DNA from: Sediminibacterium sp.
Lineage (GTDB): Bacteria; Bacteroidota; Bacteroidia; Chitinophagales; Chitinophagaceae
DNA: 64,000 nt
Assembly (NCBI RefSeq): GCF_030695065.1
Contig: NZ_JAUYTR010000009.1
Location: 248,001-312,000, forward strand
Direction of reading: 5' to 3'
This document shows positions 42,808 through 53,169 of this stretch, piece by piece. Positions within the stretch are counted from its first letter, which is position 1. Each line of letters begins with the position of its first letter. The notes under the pieces are model-generated. The model was not told the DNA's origin. It searched no databases and was given only the letters and a program-made list of their open reading frames with translations. Position numbers and translations under genes: made by a program.

Positions 42808-45777
42808 TTAAAATACATTCCAAGCAAAGCTCACATAATACAAACCACCGATTTGAATGTTTCCAAATCCATTGTAGTAGTATTTGTTGAAGATATTGGT
42901 ACCACCAATTTTAATTAAAGATTTAATACTTGGCAACTTATGGCTAATCATAGCGTCAACAGTGCTATAAGAAGGAACTTGACCTACTGCAAATGAGCCC
43001 TCGTAATTAAAACTGTCTGCCCATCTGTAAGTGACATTGAAGCCCCATTTATTTTTCTTGCCAAATCCGCTGTTTGCAAAACCAGCATTGAAACGATATT
43101 TTGGAGTATTAAAATAAGAAACAAATCCTACAGGTAAATCCCCAATAACATCTGAATATAGATTGGTATTAACTGAGAAGTTTTTCGGCATTATGTACTC
43201 TAAAGAAGCACCCCATCCTTTCACATCAACTGATTCTGGCGCATTGGTAGAAATGCCATAAGCAATTCTTGTGTTTGCATTTAACACATTCAATGGACTT
43301 GGAGGCAAACCAGCTCTTGCCTGAATTACGGTTACACTACTCAAGAAGTCTCTGTAACGGGAAGTATAGGCATAAACGTCAATCAACAAACGCTTTCCAA
43401 TCAAACCCTTGTAACCTACTTCAAAAGAAGTAGTAGACTCTGGCTTAAATTCTCCAAATTGCTGTTGTTGTAATAAGCCAGGGTTTGGAGCACCAGCTAA
43501 AGCACTAGCGCCAAATGCTTGTACGCTTGCTAAAGTATAAGCAGGATTGCCTTTGAAGTTGTAGAAATCTCTTAACTGTGGCAAACCACCCATTAAACGA
43601 GTACCCCCACCAACTAACAAGTTAATCCACTGGTTTTGAGTGGTTGGGAAACGATAAGCAGTTTGATAAGAGAAACGTAAATTATGGTCAGATGCCAGTT
43701 TAATTACAGCAGAAACTCTTGGTGTAAAACGACCTTTAAAGTTGGTGTTTTTATCGTAACGACCAGAAGCAGTAACTTTCAAACGATCCCCAAACATTTT
43801 CTGTGAAATTTGTAAATAAGCACCAGTTTCATTGATATTAATGTTTCCCGCAGTATCAGCAAACAATGTACCCTGAGAGTTCAGCCCAAATTGACGAAAA
43901 TTTCCTCCAATCATTAAGTCAGTTCCTTTTTCAGATAAACCTAAATCATCAGAAAGATTGTATTGTGCTTCTATACTCTTAAGGGTTGTTCTGTCAACAA
44001 ACAAACCACCACCCTGTGAAATAGGTATACCTGCAATTTGCTGAAACAATGGATTATTACCAATGAATCCGGTAGGGCGGCCAGCATCAGCCACTGATCT
44101 GGCTCCATTTAAAATATTGATTCTGTTTGCAGCAACTACTCCTGGAGCAGCAGCCTGAGCAGCAGTTAAAGCAGCAGTAGGCGTTAACCCAGCACCTAAA
44201 CCAGCTGCATATCCAGCTGCAAGTGCGCCAATATAAGTACCTACTGCACCACTTGATGCGTTACCAACTGTAGCACCTACAAATTGAGGGTACCAAGCAG
44301 TTGCGCTTGGTCTCCATGCTTCATTGAATAAACGAGTAGCAATAGTAGAGTTAAAAGTATTGCCAGAATTTTCACGAGTAGTGTAAGCTCTTACGTACCA
44401 GTTGTTTGCTTTTAATTCTAATTTATACTGACCCATTTTGAGGTCTTTTAAAGCATAACGATCGCTACCTGTGTAAACGGTATTACCCGTTCCCCAATAA
44501 GCAGCAGCAATTGCTTCAATTTTATTAGTGATTTTATAATGCAATGCTCCACTTAATTTTACATTAAAAGTAGTAGGATCAACTATTTGAATCTCATTGT
44601 AACCAGTTCTAGAAACATACAACGGAGAATTGGCAAAAGTCCCTAATACTGCAGAGGAAGGTATTGGAGTAGGAGTTGTAATTCCAGGGAAAGTTCCAGC
44701 AGGTAACAATGCTAAGAAAGGATTACCAGCAATAACACCAGCGAATGCACCACGTAAATCTGCATTGGTTTCATCACCATAAATATTTATACCGTCGTAA
44801 TTAGGATCTGTTAAGCGATTTCCAGGAACTACGTTCCCGTTAGGACTTGCAGAAAGCGGAGATCTCAAATAGTTGCCATCGTTATTAGCCAACCAATCTT
44901 GAGCTTGCACAAACTGAATATTCATTTTATAAGCCCATTTTTCATTAATCTTGTTAGCGTAGCGAACACTCCAATCATAATAAGGAGATCTTGGACGCTG
45001 CTTTTCGTCTACGTGGTTAATACCAGTTTTTATTTGAAAACTCAATCCTTGGTATTTAAACGGACTCTTACTGCTGATTAGCAAAGTACCATTGGTACCA
45101 CCTGGACCATACAATGCGGATGAAGCACCCTGTAGTAACTCAATATTGTCTACATCCAATTCAGTTATCCCAATTACGTTACCCACAGAAAAATTTAAAC
45201 CAGGCGATTGGTTATCCATACCATCCACAAGCTGATTTAAACGAGAGTTACCGCTGCTGTTAAAACCACGAGTACCAACGCTGGCAAAAGTTAAACTTGC
45301 AGACACTACGTCAACCCCTTTAAGGTTTGCAATCATGTCATAGTAATTGGCTGAAGGTGAATTACGAATTGCTGTAGTACTAATTCTTTCGATAGAAACC
45401 GGCGATTCTAAAATTCTTTCAGGAACCCTTGATGCAGAAACTACTATTTCGTCACCCAATGTAAATGCAGTCTCTAATTCAACCACAACATCTTGGTTAT
45501 TTTCTTTAATAGCTACTTCTTTAGCAGCATATCCAACCGATGAAATCACAAGGGTAAAAGGAAGTTTTTGAACAGTGGAGAACTTGAAATTTCCTTTGTC
45601 ATCTGTGTAAGTACCAGCGGTACCCCCTTTAACAGAAATGGAGACTGCAGAAAGCAATTCCTTTGTTTTTCCGTTCTTTACACTGCCTGAAACGGTTGTT
45701 GTTTGTTGAGCTATTACTGATAAACTCAATAAAAGCGCAATGACAGACAGACCGAAATGGGTTAATAGTCTTCTCAT
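42808..45777 (-). CDS. TonB-dependent receptor with carboxypeptidase-like N-terminal domain
   Basis: 989 residues. Signal peptide (about 1-23), then a carboxypeptidase-regulatory-like beta sandwich (VSGSVKNGKTKELLSAVSI to about 105), then a plug (IVVSASRVPERILESPVSIERI, VGTRGFNSSGNSRLNQLVDG, NIELLQGASSALYGPGGTNG) and a long barrel ending with YYVSFAWNVF, the aromatic C-terminus expected for outer membrane insertion. No SusD-type gene is next to it, and the plug resembles TonB receptors for small ligands more than SusC. A low-complexity Ala-rich loop (AAGYAAGLGAGLTPTAALTA) lies mid-barrel. Strong terminator after it. Confidence 0.9.
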   Translation of the reverse strand: MRRLLTHFGLSVIALLLSLSVIAQQTTTVSGSVKNGKTKELLSAVSISVKGGTAGTYTDDKGNFKFSTVQKLPFTLVISSVGYAAKEVAIKENNQDVVVELETAFTLGDEIVVSASRVPERILESPVSIERISTTAIRNSPSANYYDMIANLKGVDVVSASLTFASVGTRGFNSSGNSRLNQLVDGMDNQSPGLNFSVGNVIGITELDVDNIELLQGASSALYGPGGTNGTLLISSKSPFKYQGLSFQIKTGINHVDEKQRPRSPYYDWSVRYANKINEKWAYKMNIQFVQAQDWLANNDGNYLRSPLSASPNGNVVPGNRLTDPNYDGINIYGDETNADLRGAFAGVIAGNPFLALLPAGTFPGITTPTPIPSSAVLGTFANSPLYVSRTGYNEIQIVDPTTFNVKLSGALHYKITNKIEAIAAAYWGTGNTVYTGSDRYALKDLKMGQYKLELKANNWYVRAYTTRENSGNTFNSTIATRLFNEAWRPSATAWYPQFVGATVGNASSGAVGTYIGALAAGYAAGLGAGLTPTAALTAAQAAAPGVVAANRINILNGARSVADAGRPTGFIGNNPLFQQIAGIPISQGGGLFVDRTTLKSIEAQYNLSDDLGLSEKGTDLMIGGNFRQFGLNSQGTLFADTAGNININETGAYLQISQKMFGDRLKVTASGRYDKNTNFKGRFTPRVSAVIKLASDHNLRFSYQTAYRFPTTQNQWINLLVGGGTRLMGGLPQLRDFYNFKGNPAYTLASVQAFGASALAGAPNPGLLQQQQFGEFKPESTTSFEVGYKGLIGKRLLIDVYAYTSRYRDFLSSVTVIQARAGLPPSPLNVLNANTRIAYGISTNAPESVDVKGWGASLEYIMPKNFSVNTNLYSDVIGDLPVGFVSYFNTPKYRFNAGFANSGFGKKNKWGFNVTYRWADSFNYEGSFAVGQVPSYSTVDAMISHKLPSIKSLIKIGGTNIFNKYYYNGFGNIQIGGLYYVSFAWNVF

Positions 45778-45923
45778 ATTGGCAATTTTAGTTTGAATTG
45801 TTAAGCAAAATAGGACATGTTAAGTTCTCGTAAAAATTTAATTTATACAAGATTTCAGCTATTTGTGGACAAAAATTAAGTTCGATAGGAGGTTTTAGAC
45901 ATGGGTGTATTTAATTTTGATAA

Positions 45924-46853
45924 ATGGCACCATATAAGTTCCCACAACAGACTGGATTCTACAAAGGAAAAGTAAGAGACGTTTATTCCATAGGAAGCAA
46001 TTTATTGGTAATGATTGCTAGTGATCGCATTTCGGCTTTTGATGTGATTTTACCTCGTACAATACCCTACAAAGGCCAAGTTTTAAATCAAATTGCTGCT
46101 TACATGTTAGCGCAAACAGCAGATATCTGCCCTAATTGGCTAATCAACTGCCCAGCTCCTAACGTGTCGATTGGTCAAAAATGCGAGCCTTTCAAAATTG
46201 AAATGGTCGTTAGAGGAAATTTGGTGGGCCATGCTTGGAGAACTTATCAATCTGGCAAAAGAACACTTTGCGGTGTAGAAATGCCAGACGGCTTAAAGGA
46301 AAATGATTTTTTCCCAACCCCATTAATTACTCCGTCTACCAAAGCAGCCGAAGGGCATGATGAAGATATTTCTAAAGAAGAAATTATTAAGGGTGGATTA
46401 GCAACTTCCGAAGAATGGGCCATCCTAGAAAAATATGCATTGGCCTTATTTGAAAGGGGCAAATCAATTGCAGCAAAAAGAGGACTTATTTTAGCAGACA
46501 CTAAATATGAATTTGGGAAGCTCGGGAATACCATCTATTTAATGGACGAAATACATACTCCAGATTCATCTAGGTATTTTTATGCAGACAATTTTGAACA
46601 ACGCCAAGCAACAGGTGAAAGACAAAAACAGTTAAGCAAAGAGTTTGTAAGAGAATGGCTGATTGCCAATAATTTTATGGGCAAAGAGGGGCAAACAGTT
46701 CCTACTATGTCCGATGAATGGATTAATACCATCAGTAAAAGGTATATTGAACTTTACGAAAAAGTAATTGGAGAACAATTTATTCCCATAGATTTAACCG
46801 AGGCTGAAACGGTAGAAGCTATTAATCAATCACTGGATAAAATAAAAAAATAG
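45924..46853 (+). CDS. purC: SAICAR synthase
   Basis: 309 residues. Joins aspartate to CAIR in purine synthesis. FYKGKVRDVYSIG, MIASDRISAFDVILPRTIPYKG, GNLVGHAWRTYQSGKR and LADTKYEFGKLG are family motifs. The long (yeast-like) form is usual in Bacteroidota. A TAATTTTG box ends only 4 bp before the ATG, and an AGGAGG with an out-of-frame ATG lies about 25 bp upstream. The TAG stop is inside a terminator stem shared with trhO. Confidence 0.93.
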   Translation: MAPYKFPQQTGFYKGKVRDVYSIGSNLLVMIASDRISAFDVILPRTIPYKGQVLNQIAAYMLAQTADICPNWLINCPAPNVSIGQKCEPFKIEMVVRGNLVGHAWRTYQSGKRTLCGVEMPDGLKENDFFPTPLITPSTKAAEGHDEDISKEEIIKGGLATSEEWAILEKYALALFERGKSIAAKRGLILADTKYEFGKLGNTIYLMDEIHTPDSSRYFYADNFEQRQATGERQKQLSKEFVREWLIANNFMGKEGQTVPTMSDEWINTISKRYIELYEKVIGEQFIPIDLTEAETVEAINQSLDKIKK

Positions 46854-46883
46854 CGGGACTAAATTGGAGTCCCCGCTATTTTT
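46845..46883. terminator. Bidirectional terminator overlapping both stop codons
   Basis: AAAAATAGCGGG / CCCGCTATTTTT stem around a short loop contains the TAG of purC on + and the TAG of trhO on -. Very compact convergent ending. Confidence 0.88.
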
Positions 46884-47955
46884 TAGCTTGAATAATTTCG
46901 TCGAGTCGAGGTCTAATTCTTGCACTGCTTTTGTTGAAAATATTTTGACCTTTATCAATACCTTTTCTAATTTGAGCTTGACGTTCTGCAGGCATATGAA
47001 TGGTGTCTTTGCATTCAGTACTACAACATCCTTCATATGTTGAAGCACATGAAGAACATTGTATAAACAATAAATGACAACCATCATTTTTACAATTGGT
47101 ATGTGTATCACAAACTGCGCCACATTGGTGGCAATGTGCAATGATATCAGGTGTAATACGTTCTCCTAAACGATCATCAAAAACAAAATTTTTCCCTATA
47201 AATTTAGGGGGTAGTTCTTGTTTTTTAATTTCATTGGCATAATGAATTATCCCACCTTCTAAATGATAAACATTTTCAAATCCTTTGTGCAACATATAAG
47301 CGCTGGCTTTTTCGCAACGTATACCACCAGTACAGTACATTACAACATTCTTGTCTTCTTTACCTTGCAACATGTCTACTGCCATAGGCAATTGCTCTCT
47401 AAAAGTATCTGAAGGAATTTCTAAAGCATTGGCAAAATGCCCCACTTCGTATTCATAATGATTCCGCATATCTATTACTATGGTATTAGGATCATTCAAC
47501 ATTTCATTCATTTGAGCCGCATTCAAATACTTACCTTTTTTTTCCATTGAAAATTCAGGATCCTCAATTCCGTCTGCGACAATTTTCTCTCTAACTTTAA
47601 TTTTAAGCACCCAAAAACTTTTCCCTTGTAGCAAAGGATCATTTAAACCCATCGGATCTTCTACTGCAATATTTAATCGTAAATTTTCTAACCCTGAAAT
47701 TGACTCCATGATTTGTTTAAAATCATCCATGAAATGTGCTGGAACACTTATTTGCGCGTTTATTCCCTCCTTAGCAATATATATTCTTCCAAATACTTGT
47801 ATGGCATTTAACTGTTTATACAAAGTATCCCTAAACTCCTGTGGATTTTGTACGGGGAAATACCGATAAAAACTGATGGTGGTTCGCTTGAACGTCTCTT
47901 TCATTAAACGTTCTTTCAGCTCCTGATTGGAGACACGATTGTGTAATACTGCCAT
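46876..47955 (-). CDS. trhO: tRNA uridine(34) hydroxylase, rhodanese-like
   Basis: About 359 residues from ATG 47955; frames up to 48030 add an unlike-family head. N-terminal ferredoxin-like domain ([29 protein letters not shown]), then a rhodanese domain with catalytic Cys in [15 protein letters not shown], then a Cys-rich C-terminus with about ten Cys in [14 protein letters not shown] and [12 protein letters not shown], likely zinc-binding. TrhO proteins hydroxylate U34 of tRNAs in an O2-dependent way to start cmo5U-type modification. Follows the DUF5686 gene by 89 bp. Confidence 0.92.
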   Translation of the reverse strand: MAVLHNRVSNQELKERLMKETFKRTTISFYRYFPVQNPQEFRDTLYKQLNAIQVFGRIYIAKEGINAQISVPAHFMDDFKQIMESISGLENLRLNIAVEDPMGLNDPLLQGKSFWVLKIKVREKIVADGIEDPEFSMEKKGKYLNAAQMNEMLNDPNTIVIDMRNHYEYEVGHFANALEIPSDTFREQLPMAVDMLQGKEDKNVVMYCTGGIRCEKASAYMLHKGFENVYHLEGGIIHYANEIKKQELPPKFIGKNFVFDDRLGERITPDIIAHCHQCGAVCDTHTNCKNDGCHLLFIQCSSCASTYEGCCSTECKDTIHMPAERQAQIRKGIDKGQNIFNKSSARIRPRLDEIIQAKK

Positions 47956-48044
47956 AAAATAAATTTTAGACATAGCAGTTGCTATGTTCCGATTAATAAT
48001 GGAGCTGCTTGCAGGGCAGCCAAAATTCATAGCAAAATTACGAA

Positions 48045-50498
48045 TTATCTCACAAATGGCAAGGCAAGCCTTATACCACTATTCGATGCCCCTCCTTTTT
48101 CTATAGAACGGATATAATCTACTCTGATGACTTTGAATATATTCTCTAACCCAACAAAATATTCAACATAATAATTGCCTTGCTCTTGTAATAAAGAATT
48201 GGCCCCAGTAACTAAAAACCAATTCAGCTTTTTGAAGCCTGGAATTTTGTTTGTTAGCAATCCATTTAAATGATATTCAATATGCCCTGTACCATATAAA
48301 GAAGCGGTATTACTAAATCGATAATAAGGTGCTAATTGAAAAGCTTTGGTGAATGGCCCTGCAAATAAAACTTGGTTGCCTAAAAAATGAATTTGGTCAG
48401 GTTCAAATACTTTGTCTTTTTGTAGGAAACCACCTGCAGAAAAAGAGTACTTCAATTCTCCAGCCAATTTTAACGCTAAGTCGTCAGAAATATTGATTCT
48501 CCATTTTGTGTAGTTTGCATCTGCTCCTAAAATACCAGCAAATGCTTTTGTAACAGTGAGGGTAAATGTAGGATACCCCGATCCAATATTCACTTTACGA
48601 TCAGGATACTCAACGTATTTTGCTCCGGGCAACCAAGATAATCCAGCACTTACTAATAAAGCTTGATGGTTTTGCATGGGAGTGTTACCAAATTCGGCTG
48701 GCTGATTAGGGCTGAAACTGCGATTGGGAAAATCTTTCCAAAATGCAATATCTCCTAAATTTTCCAGCGACTTTCTATTTTGAAATTGCACTGATCCAGA
48801 AAAGTTGAGCCCATTACCAATACCTGCATTATAATTCATTCTTAAAAAATCAGCTTCATAAATCTTCATAAAATTTTGCTCCCGCATTAATGTATAATAG
48901 CTATTAATAAACTCAGAAATAGGAGCAGCATTATTAAATTGGAAGACTTTCTTGCCACCAGAAATATTGAAAGATTGAATATATTTTTTACCAAAAGTAT
49001 AGTTAACTGATATAGATGGATTAAAATGTTTGTTTGCAAAACCATACCTTAATTCAGGAATAATTGTCAATGATTTTCTCCCTTCCATTTGTTTACGCCA
49101 CTGCGGAGATAAATTAATTACACCTCCTTCAACTGTATTAAAATTGATGGTATTGATTAATGGTTCTATATTTAAACTGGTCTTGGCTTTTCGCTTACTA
49201 AAATTTTTACCGGTAAGCAACAAATTGGTAAAACTAAATTTGTTGCGAATATTATCTAAAGAGTCTAAATACGCAGGAGATTCTCTTACTTTTTCTAAAC
49301 TATCTTTCTTTTGATAATCTTTTACTTCTTCTAACAACAAAGGCAAAGGCCTGATACTATCCCAATAAGCCATAGACTTTTTATTAGAGCTGTCGTAGAA
49401 TTTAAGAACGGTATTGTTAAAGTATTTAGGTTTGAAATTAGGAGTTAGATCAAATTTATCATACACCTGCAAAAAACTTCCAAAAAAATCAAATCCAAAA
49501 AACTTCCCATAAGGATAAATTACTTGCTGCTTAATCACCCAATAAGGACCTGTTGGAATATACTGTTGTTGTAAAACCAAGGAATCTAGTAATTGCATTT
49601 GTTGATCACGCAGCAGCTTTAGGTCTATACTTTGTATATGCCAATCATTTTCTGTAATATGAATATACCCTGTAAATAAAGGTTCATACTTTCTTTTGGG
49701 CATCACTTTAATTCTGCTAATTTCTTTACCAAATTCAAAAAAAGTTCCTTCGAATTTATATTTGTAAAAATTTAACGCGTTATCAGAAATAGGAGAAATA
49801 AATCCTCTAGGATTTAATCCGCTACCTAATGAAATAATGTTTTCATAAAAGGAAATAATTTGCGGACTACTAAAACCAAATCCATTACTGCGTCCGCTCA
49901 CTTTAGTTGATACTACTTCAATCTTTCTTTGGTTAGGTTCATTTACTGAATATTTAGCTATGGTTTCAGACAAGAGCAACATTTTCCGCTTACTGGAATC
50001 CCCGTCTTCAAAATCCACTTTTTGTCCCATGAACTTTTTGGGGTAATCGCGCAATTGCATTTGCCCTTTAATATATACTTCTGTGGTAAATTGCTTTATT
50101 TCTTTAAGATGATCCAATCGGGCAGCAATGGCTTTTCTAATAATACTGTAAGCAGGATCTTCCCCACCTGTTTTAACAACCACTTCACTCAATTGATAAT
50201 CTTGCGGAGTCATTTGAACATCAATAGTCTGATTAACTTTTCCCAGGCTTATCTTTTTTTCTACCGTTTGATAACCTATGTATTGAAATACCAATATATA
50301 TTCTCCTGGCTCTAGCGTAATACTATAAAAGCCAATATTATTAGCAGAAGCCCCTTTTGTAGTCCCCTTCACTAAAACAGAGGAAAAAGCAAGTGGAGAA
50401 CCTTTAACTGCTGATTGTATAACGCCTGATATTACTGCAGAAAAAACAGTCAACTTCACACTCATTACTATTAACAGTAATAGGCCTTTTTTAAACAT
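48045..50498 (-). CDS. DUF5686 outer membrane protein with carboxypeptidase-like domain
   Basis: About 817 residues from ATG 50498 (the longer frame to 50555 lies in the terminator hairpin of the rhodanese gene). Signal sequence [20 protein letters not shown], then a carboxypeptidase-regulatory-like domain ([20 protein letters not shown]), then the DUF5686 region ([22 protein letters not shown]) and a barrel-like C-terminal half ending [11 protein letters not shown]. The family is common in Bacteroidota outer membranes and has no settled role. Probably co-transcribed with trhO. Confidence 0.85.
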   Translation of the reverse strand: MFKKGLLLLIVMSVKLTVFSAVISGVIQSAVKGSPLAFSSVLVKGTTKGASANNIGFYSITLEPGEYILVFQYIGYQTVEKKISLGKVNQTIDVQMTPQDYQLSEVVVKTGGEDPAYSIIRKAIAARLDHLKEIKQFTTEVYIKGQMQLRDYPKKFMGQKVDFEDGDSSKRKMLLLSETIAKYSVNEPNQRKIEVVSTKVSGRSNGFGFSSPQIISFYENIISLGSGLNPRGFISPISDNALNFYKYKFEGTFFEFGKEISRIKVMPKRKYEPLFTGYIHITENDWHIQSIDLKLLRDQQMQLLDSLVLQQQYIPTGPYWVIKQQVIYPYGKFFGFDFFGSFLQVYDKFDLTPNFKPKYFNNTVLKFYDSSNKKSMAYWDSIRPLPLLLEEVKDYQKKDSLEKVRESPAYLDSLDNIRNKFSFTNLLLTGKNFSKRKAKTSLNIEPLINTINFNTVEGGVINLSPQWRKQMEGRKSLTIIPELRYGFANKHFNPSISVNYTFGKKYIQSFNISGGKKVFQFNNAAPISEFINSYYTLMREQNFMKIYEADFLRMNYNAGIGNGLNFSGSVQFQNRKSLENLGDIAFWKDFPNRSFSPNQPAEFGNTPMQNHQALLVSAGLSWLPGAKYVEYPDRKVNIGSGYPTFTLTVTKAFAGILGADANYTKWRINISDDLALKLAGELKYSFSAGGFLQKDKVFEPDQIHFLGNQVLFAGPFTKAFQLAPYYRFSNTASLYGTGHIEYHLNGLLTNKIPGFKKLNWFLVTGANSLLQEQGNYYVEYFVGLENIFKVIRVDYIRSIEKGGASNSGIRLALPFVR

Positions 50499-50516
50499 AG
50501 CAATAAATTTGAATAC

Positions 50517-50553
50517 AAAAAAAGCCCCAATACTTGGTAATCCAAGTTGGGGC
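50517..50553 (-). terminator. Intrinsic terminator of the ferredoxin-ddl-PASTA-rhodanese operon
   Basis: Stem GCCCCAA-TA-CTTGG / CCAAG-TTGGGGC followed on the - strand by seven T. Confidence 0.9.
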
Positions 50554-50577
50554 ATTGTAAATTGATGTTAAATTATT

Positions 50578-50892
50578 TTAATCTTTAATTCGATCTTGCC
50601 AAGCAAGCATTCCACCAGTTACATTGATTAAATTACTGAAACCAGCAGTTTCTAAAATTAAACAAGCTTGTCCACTCCTATTTCCACTTCTGCAATAAAT
50701 GTAGATTGGTTCATTTTTCCATTCTTCTAATTCATCAATTTGCATTGTTTGAATATTTCCTAAAGGTAAATGTAGTCCACCGATATTAAAATCTGCTCTC
50801 TCGTGTGATTCTCTCACATCTACTAAATGGATGTTTTCGCCCGCTGTTAATTTGGCTTTCAATTCTTCCACCGTTATTGTTTGCATAATCAT
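50578..50892 (-). CDS. Single-domain rhodanese
   Basis: 104 residues. HLVDVRESHERADFNIGGLHLPLGN and the active-site loop YCRSGNRSGQA define a rhodanese domain with catalytic Cys. Two Met codons (50892 and 50886) are possible starts. Last gene of the ddl-PASTA operon, 6 bp after the PASTA gene. It may carry sulfur or act as a persulfide shuttle; no partner is evident. Confidence 0.88.
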   Translation of the reverse strand: MIMQTITVEELKAKLTAGENIHLVDVRESHERADFNIGGLHLPLGNIQTMQIDELEEWKNEPIYIYCRSGNRSGQACLILETAGFSNLINVTGGMLAWQDRIKD

Positions 50893-50898
50893 TCAGTT

Positions 50899-51717
50899 TT
50901 AAAAGTTATTACTGGTTGTATCTTTTATTGGAGCTTGTTCACTAATATACAAGTCCATAATTTGTCCTTGTCTAATTTTATTTTTAACCGGCAAGCCATC
51001 CGCTCCTGGTACATCACTCACTAAAGGAGGATTTTGCTTGATAACAAATGCAGCCGCAGAATCTTTAATCATTCCGGAAGCCACAATTGAACCTATATTA
51101 ATATTTAAAGAAGATAACGTAGACCTAGCTTGATCCAAAGTTAAGCCAACCAAATCAGGCACGTCTGTTTCATCCCCTCCAACACCACTTCCAAGTACCA
51201 AATTAATTACACTACCAATCGCAATTTTTTCACCTGGCTTAACTGGTGTGCCGTTCAATAATTGCTCCAATACAGCATTGCGGGCAATATCAGGTTTGTA
51301 GGTAACAAATCCCAATTTCAGCCCCAAACTCTGTAAATACATTTCAGCACTTCTGATGGAGAAGCCAGTCAAATTGGGCATTTCAACTTGTGGAGGAATA
51401 GTCCTATTCAAAGTAAGATAAACAGTTCTTCCTGTTTTTACAACTGCATCCGCTTCAGGAGCTTGTTTAATAACAGCTTGTTTAGCGATGGTGTCTATGT
51501 ATACAGAATCTAAAATCACCACTTCAAATCCTTTGTCTTCTAATATTTTTTGAGCGGCTAAAATATGCTGCCCAGCTACATTGGGCACTTTTTCAAATTT
51601 ACCATACCCTGTAATCCAATCAAGTGAGCCAAAGAATAGTAAAATGAGCATAAGAATCAATCCTATGCCAGTTACTATATTTACCCAAAGTGGCTTTTCT
51701 GTTATGAATTTAAACAC
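50899..51717 (-). CDS. Membrane-anchored protein with three PASTA domains, no kinase
   Basis: 272 residues from a GTG start. One membrane helix (about 13-32), then three PASTA modules: VPNVAGQHILAAQKILED, MPNLTGFSIRSAEMYLQS and VPDLVGLTLDQARSTLSS mark their starts. PASTA domains bind peptidoglycan or muropeptides. In Firmicutes and Actinobacteria they sit on Ser/Thr kinases or PBPs; here they stand alone, directly after ddl. Envelope role likely. Confidence 0.9.
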   Translation of the reverse strand: MFKFITEKPLWVNIVTGIGLILMLILLFFGSLDWITGYGKFEKVPNVAGQHILAAQKILEDKGFEVVILDSVYIDTIAKQAVIKQAPEADAVVKTGRTVYLTLNRTIPPQVEMPNLTGFSIRSAEMYLQSLGLKLGFVTYKPDIARNAVLEQLLNGTPVKPGEKIAIGSVINLVLGSGVGGDETDVPDLVGLTLDQARSTLSSLNINIGSIVASGMIKDSAAAFVIKQNPPLVSDVPGADGLPVKNKIRQGQIMDLYISEQAPIKDTTSNNF

Positions 51718-51762
51718 GATAATAATTTAATGAAAATGAAGGACCTTAATTGGATATTAAAA

Positions 51763-52743
51763 TTAATGAAATGCTTGTTCAATTACTGCAGAATAAAAAT
51801 CAGTCAACCGCATTCCCATCGCTCTTACCTGTTGAGGTATTACAGAAGCTTCACTTTGCCCAGGCACTGTATTTACTTCTAACATAAACGGTTTTTGTTG
51901 AAGGGTATCGTAAATGAAATCAATTCTAACCACCCCTCTACAATTAAAAATTTCATATACTTTTTTAGCAGCATCAGAAAGATGTTGCTTCATTGTATCA
52001 TCAATGATTGCTGGGGTTGTTTCAATACTTTTGCCTTGATACTTTGCCTCAAAATCAAAGAATTCATTTTGCGTACTTATTTCAGTTATAGGCAGAACCG
52101 AAATCGTATTGCCTTGCTTAAATACACCAATGGTAAATTCTCTTCCACTTATGAATTCTTCCACTAAAATTTGATGATCTTCTTTAAAGGCTTTAGACAA
52201 AGCTGGGGCTAATTCTTCAGCAGTATTTACTTTACTCATCCCTATACTGCTACCACCGTTATTTGGCTTAACAAATAGAGGCAATTGAAGCTGCGCTAAA
52301 ATCATATCAACACCCACTGGTGTATGACTAAATAAGTGCATTGACTTAGCAACATTAATTCCTCCAAATGCTGCAACAGCAACTGTGTATCGCTTATTCA
52401 TGGTTAAGGCAGATGTTGCCGCATCACAACTTGTATAAGGAATGCCCAACATATCAAAATACCCTTGTAATTTTCCGTCTTCTCCTGGGGTACCATGAAT
52501 ACACATTAATGCTACATCAAAATGTATGGTATTGCCATTGTCAACAATTGAAAAGTCATCTCTATTTACTAAAGACCGCTCCCCTGCTGCATTTTCGTAC
52601 CACCAACCGGTTGAATTGATATCAATTTTATACAACTCATACTTGGATGTATCCACATTATTCCCAACGGTAATAGCACTCTTGTAACTTATTTGGGCTT
52701 CCCCACTAAGTCCGCCCGTAACCAATGCAACTTTGCGCTTCAT
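51763..52743 (-). CDS. ddl: D-alanine-D-alanine ligase
   Basis: 326 residues. KVALVTGGLSGEAQISYKSA (N-domain), MCIHGTPGEDGKLQGYFDMLGIPYT, LFVKPNNGGSSIGMSKV, VEEFISGREFTIGV and LEVNTVPGQSEASVIPQQ (metal and ATP site) mark an intact ATP-grasp D-Ala-D-Ala ligase. The Tyr-type omega-loop position cannot be judged by eye. Starts 17 bp after the ferredoxin gene and 45 bp before the PASTA gene. Confidence 0.94.
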   Translation of the reverse strand: MKRKVALVTGGLSGEAQISYKSAITVGNNVDTSKYELYKIDINSTGWWYENAAGERSLVNRDDFSIVDNGNTIHFDVALMCIHGTPGEDGKLQGYFDMLGIPYTSCDAATSALTMNKRYTVAVAAFGGINVAKSMHLFSHTPVGVDMILAQLQLPLFVKPNNGGSSIGMSKVNTAEELAPALSKAFKEDHQILVEEFISGREFTIGVFKQGNTISVLPITEISTQNEFFDFEAKYQGKSIETTPAIIDDTMKQHLSDAAKKVYEIFNCRGVVRIDFIYDTLQQKPFMLEVNTVPGQSEASVIPQQVRAMGMRLTDFYSAVIEQAFH

Positions 52744-52760
52744 GAATCAATTTATGCTTG

Positions 52761-53108
52761 TTAAATATGCATTTTTGCTTTCTTCGACATCAATTCTTCT
52801 ACTGTTTCTTGGTACAATTCGTCTGGAACACAACAATCTACCGGACAAACAGCCGCACATTGTGGTTCTTCATGAAAACCTTGGCACTCTGTACATTTAT
52901 TAGGGGTGATATAATAGGTATCTAAGCTGATAGGCTCAAAACGCTTATCTGCGTCTACAGTACTACCATCCATTAGTTGAAAACTGCCTTTGATAGTGGT
53001 TCCGTCGGCAATAGACCATTCTACTCCACCTTCATAAATTGCGTTATTAGGACATTCTGGCTCACATGCGCCACAATTAATACATTCTTCTGTTATTTTG
53101 ATTGCCAT
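52761..53108 (-). CDS. 2[4Fe-4S] ferredoxin
   Basis: 115 residues from ATG 53108. The longer frame to 53249 would overlap the divergent acyl-CoA reductase gene and has no ferredoxin-like sequence. First cluster: CINCGACEPECP; second: CTECQGFHEEPQCAAVCPVDC. A 40-residue loop lies between the clusters, as in the YfhL/Fdx type. Likely electron carrier for a cytosolic oxidoreductase. First gene of the operon with ddl. Confidence 0.9.
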   Translation of the reverse strand: MAIKITEECINCGACEPECPNNAIYEGGVEWSIADGTTIKGSFQLMDGSTVDADKRFEPISLDTYYITPNKCTECQGFHEEPQCAAVCPVDCCVPDELYQETVEELMSKKAKMHI

Positions 53109-53169
53109 ACAAAATGGGTTTGTTGAGTTAGTGAAATTACATTTGCAGTACCAAAAATACGGTTGACAA

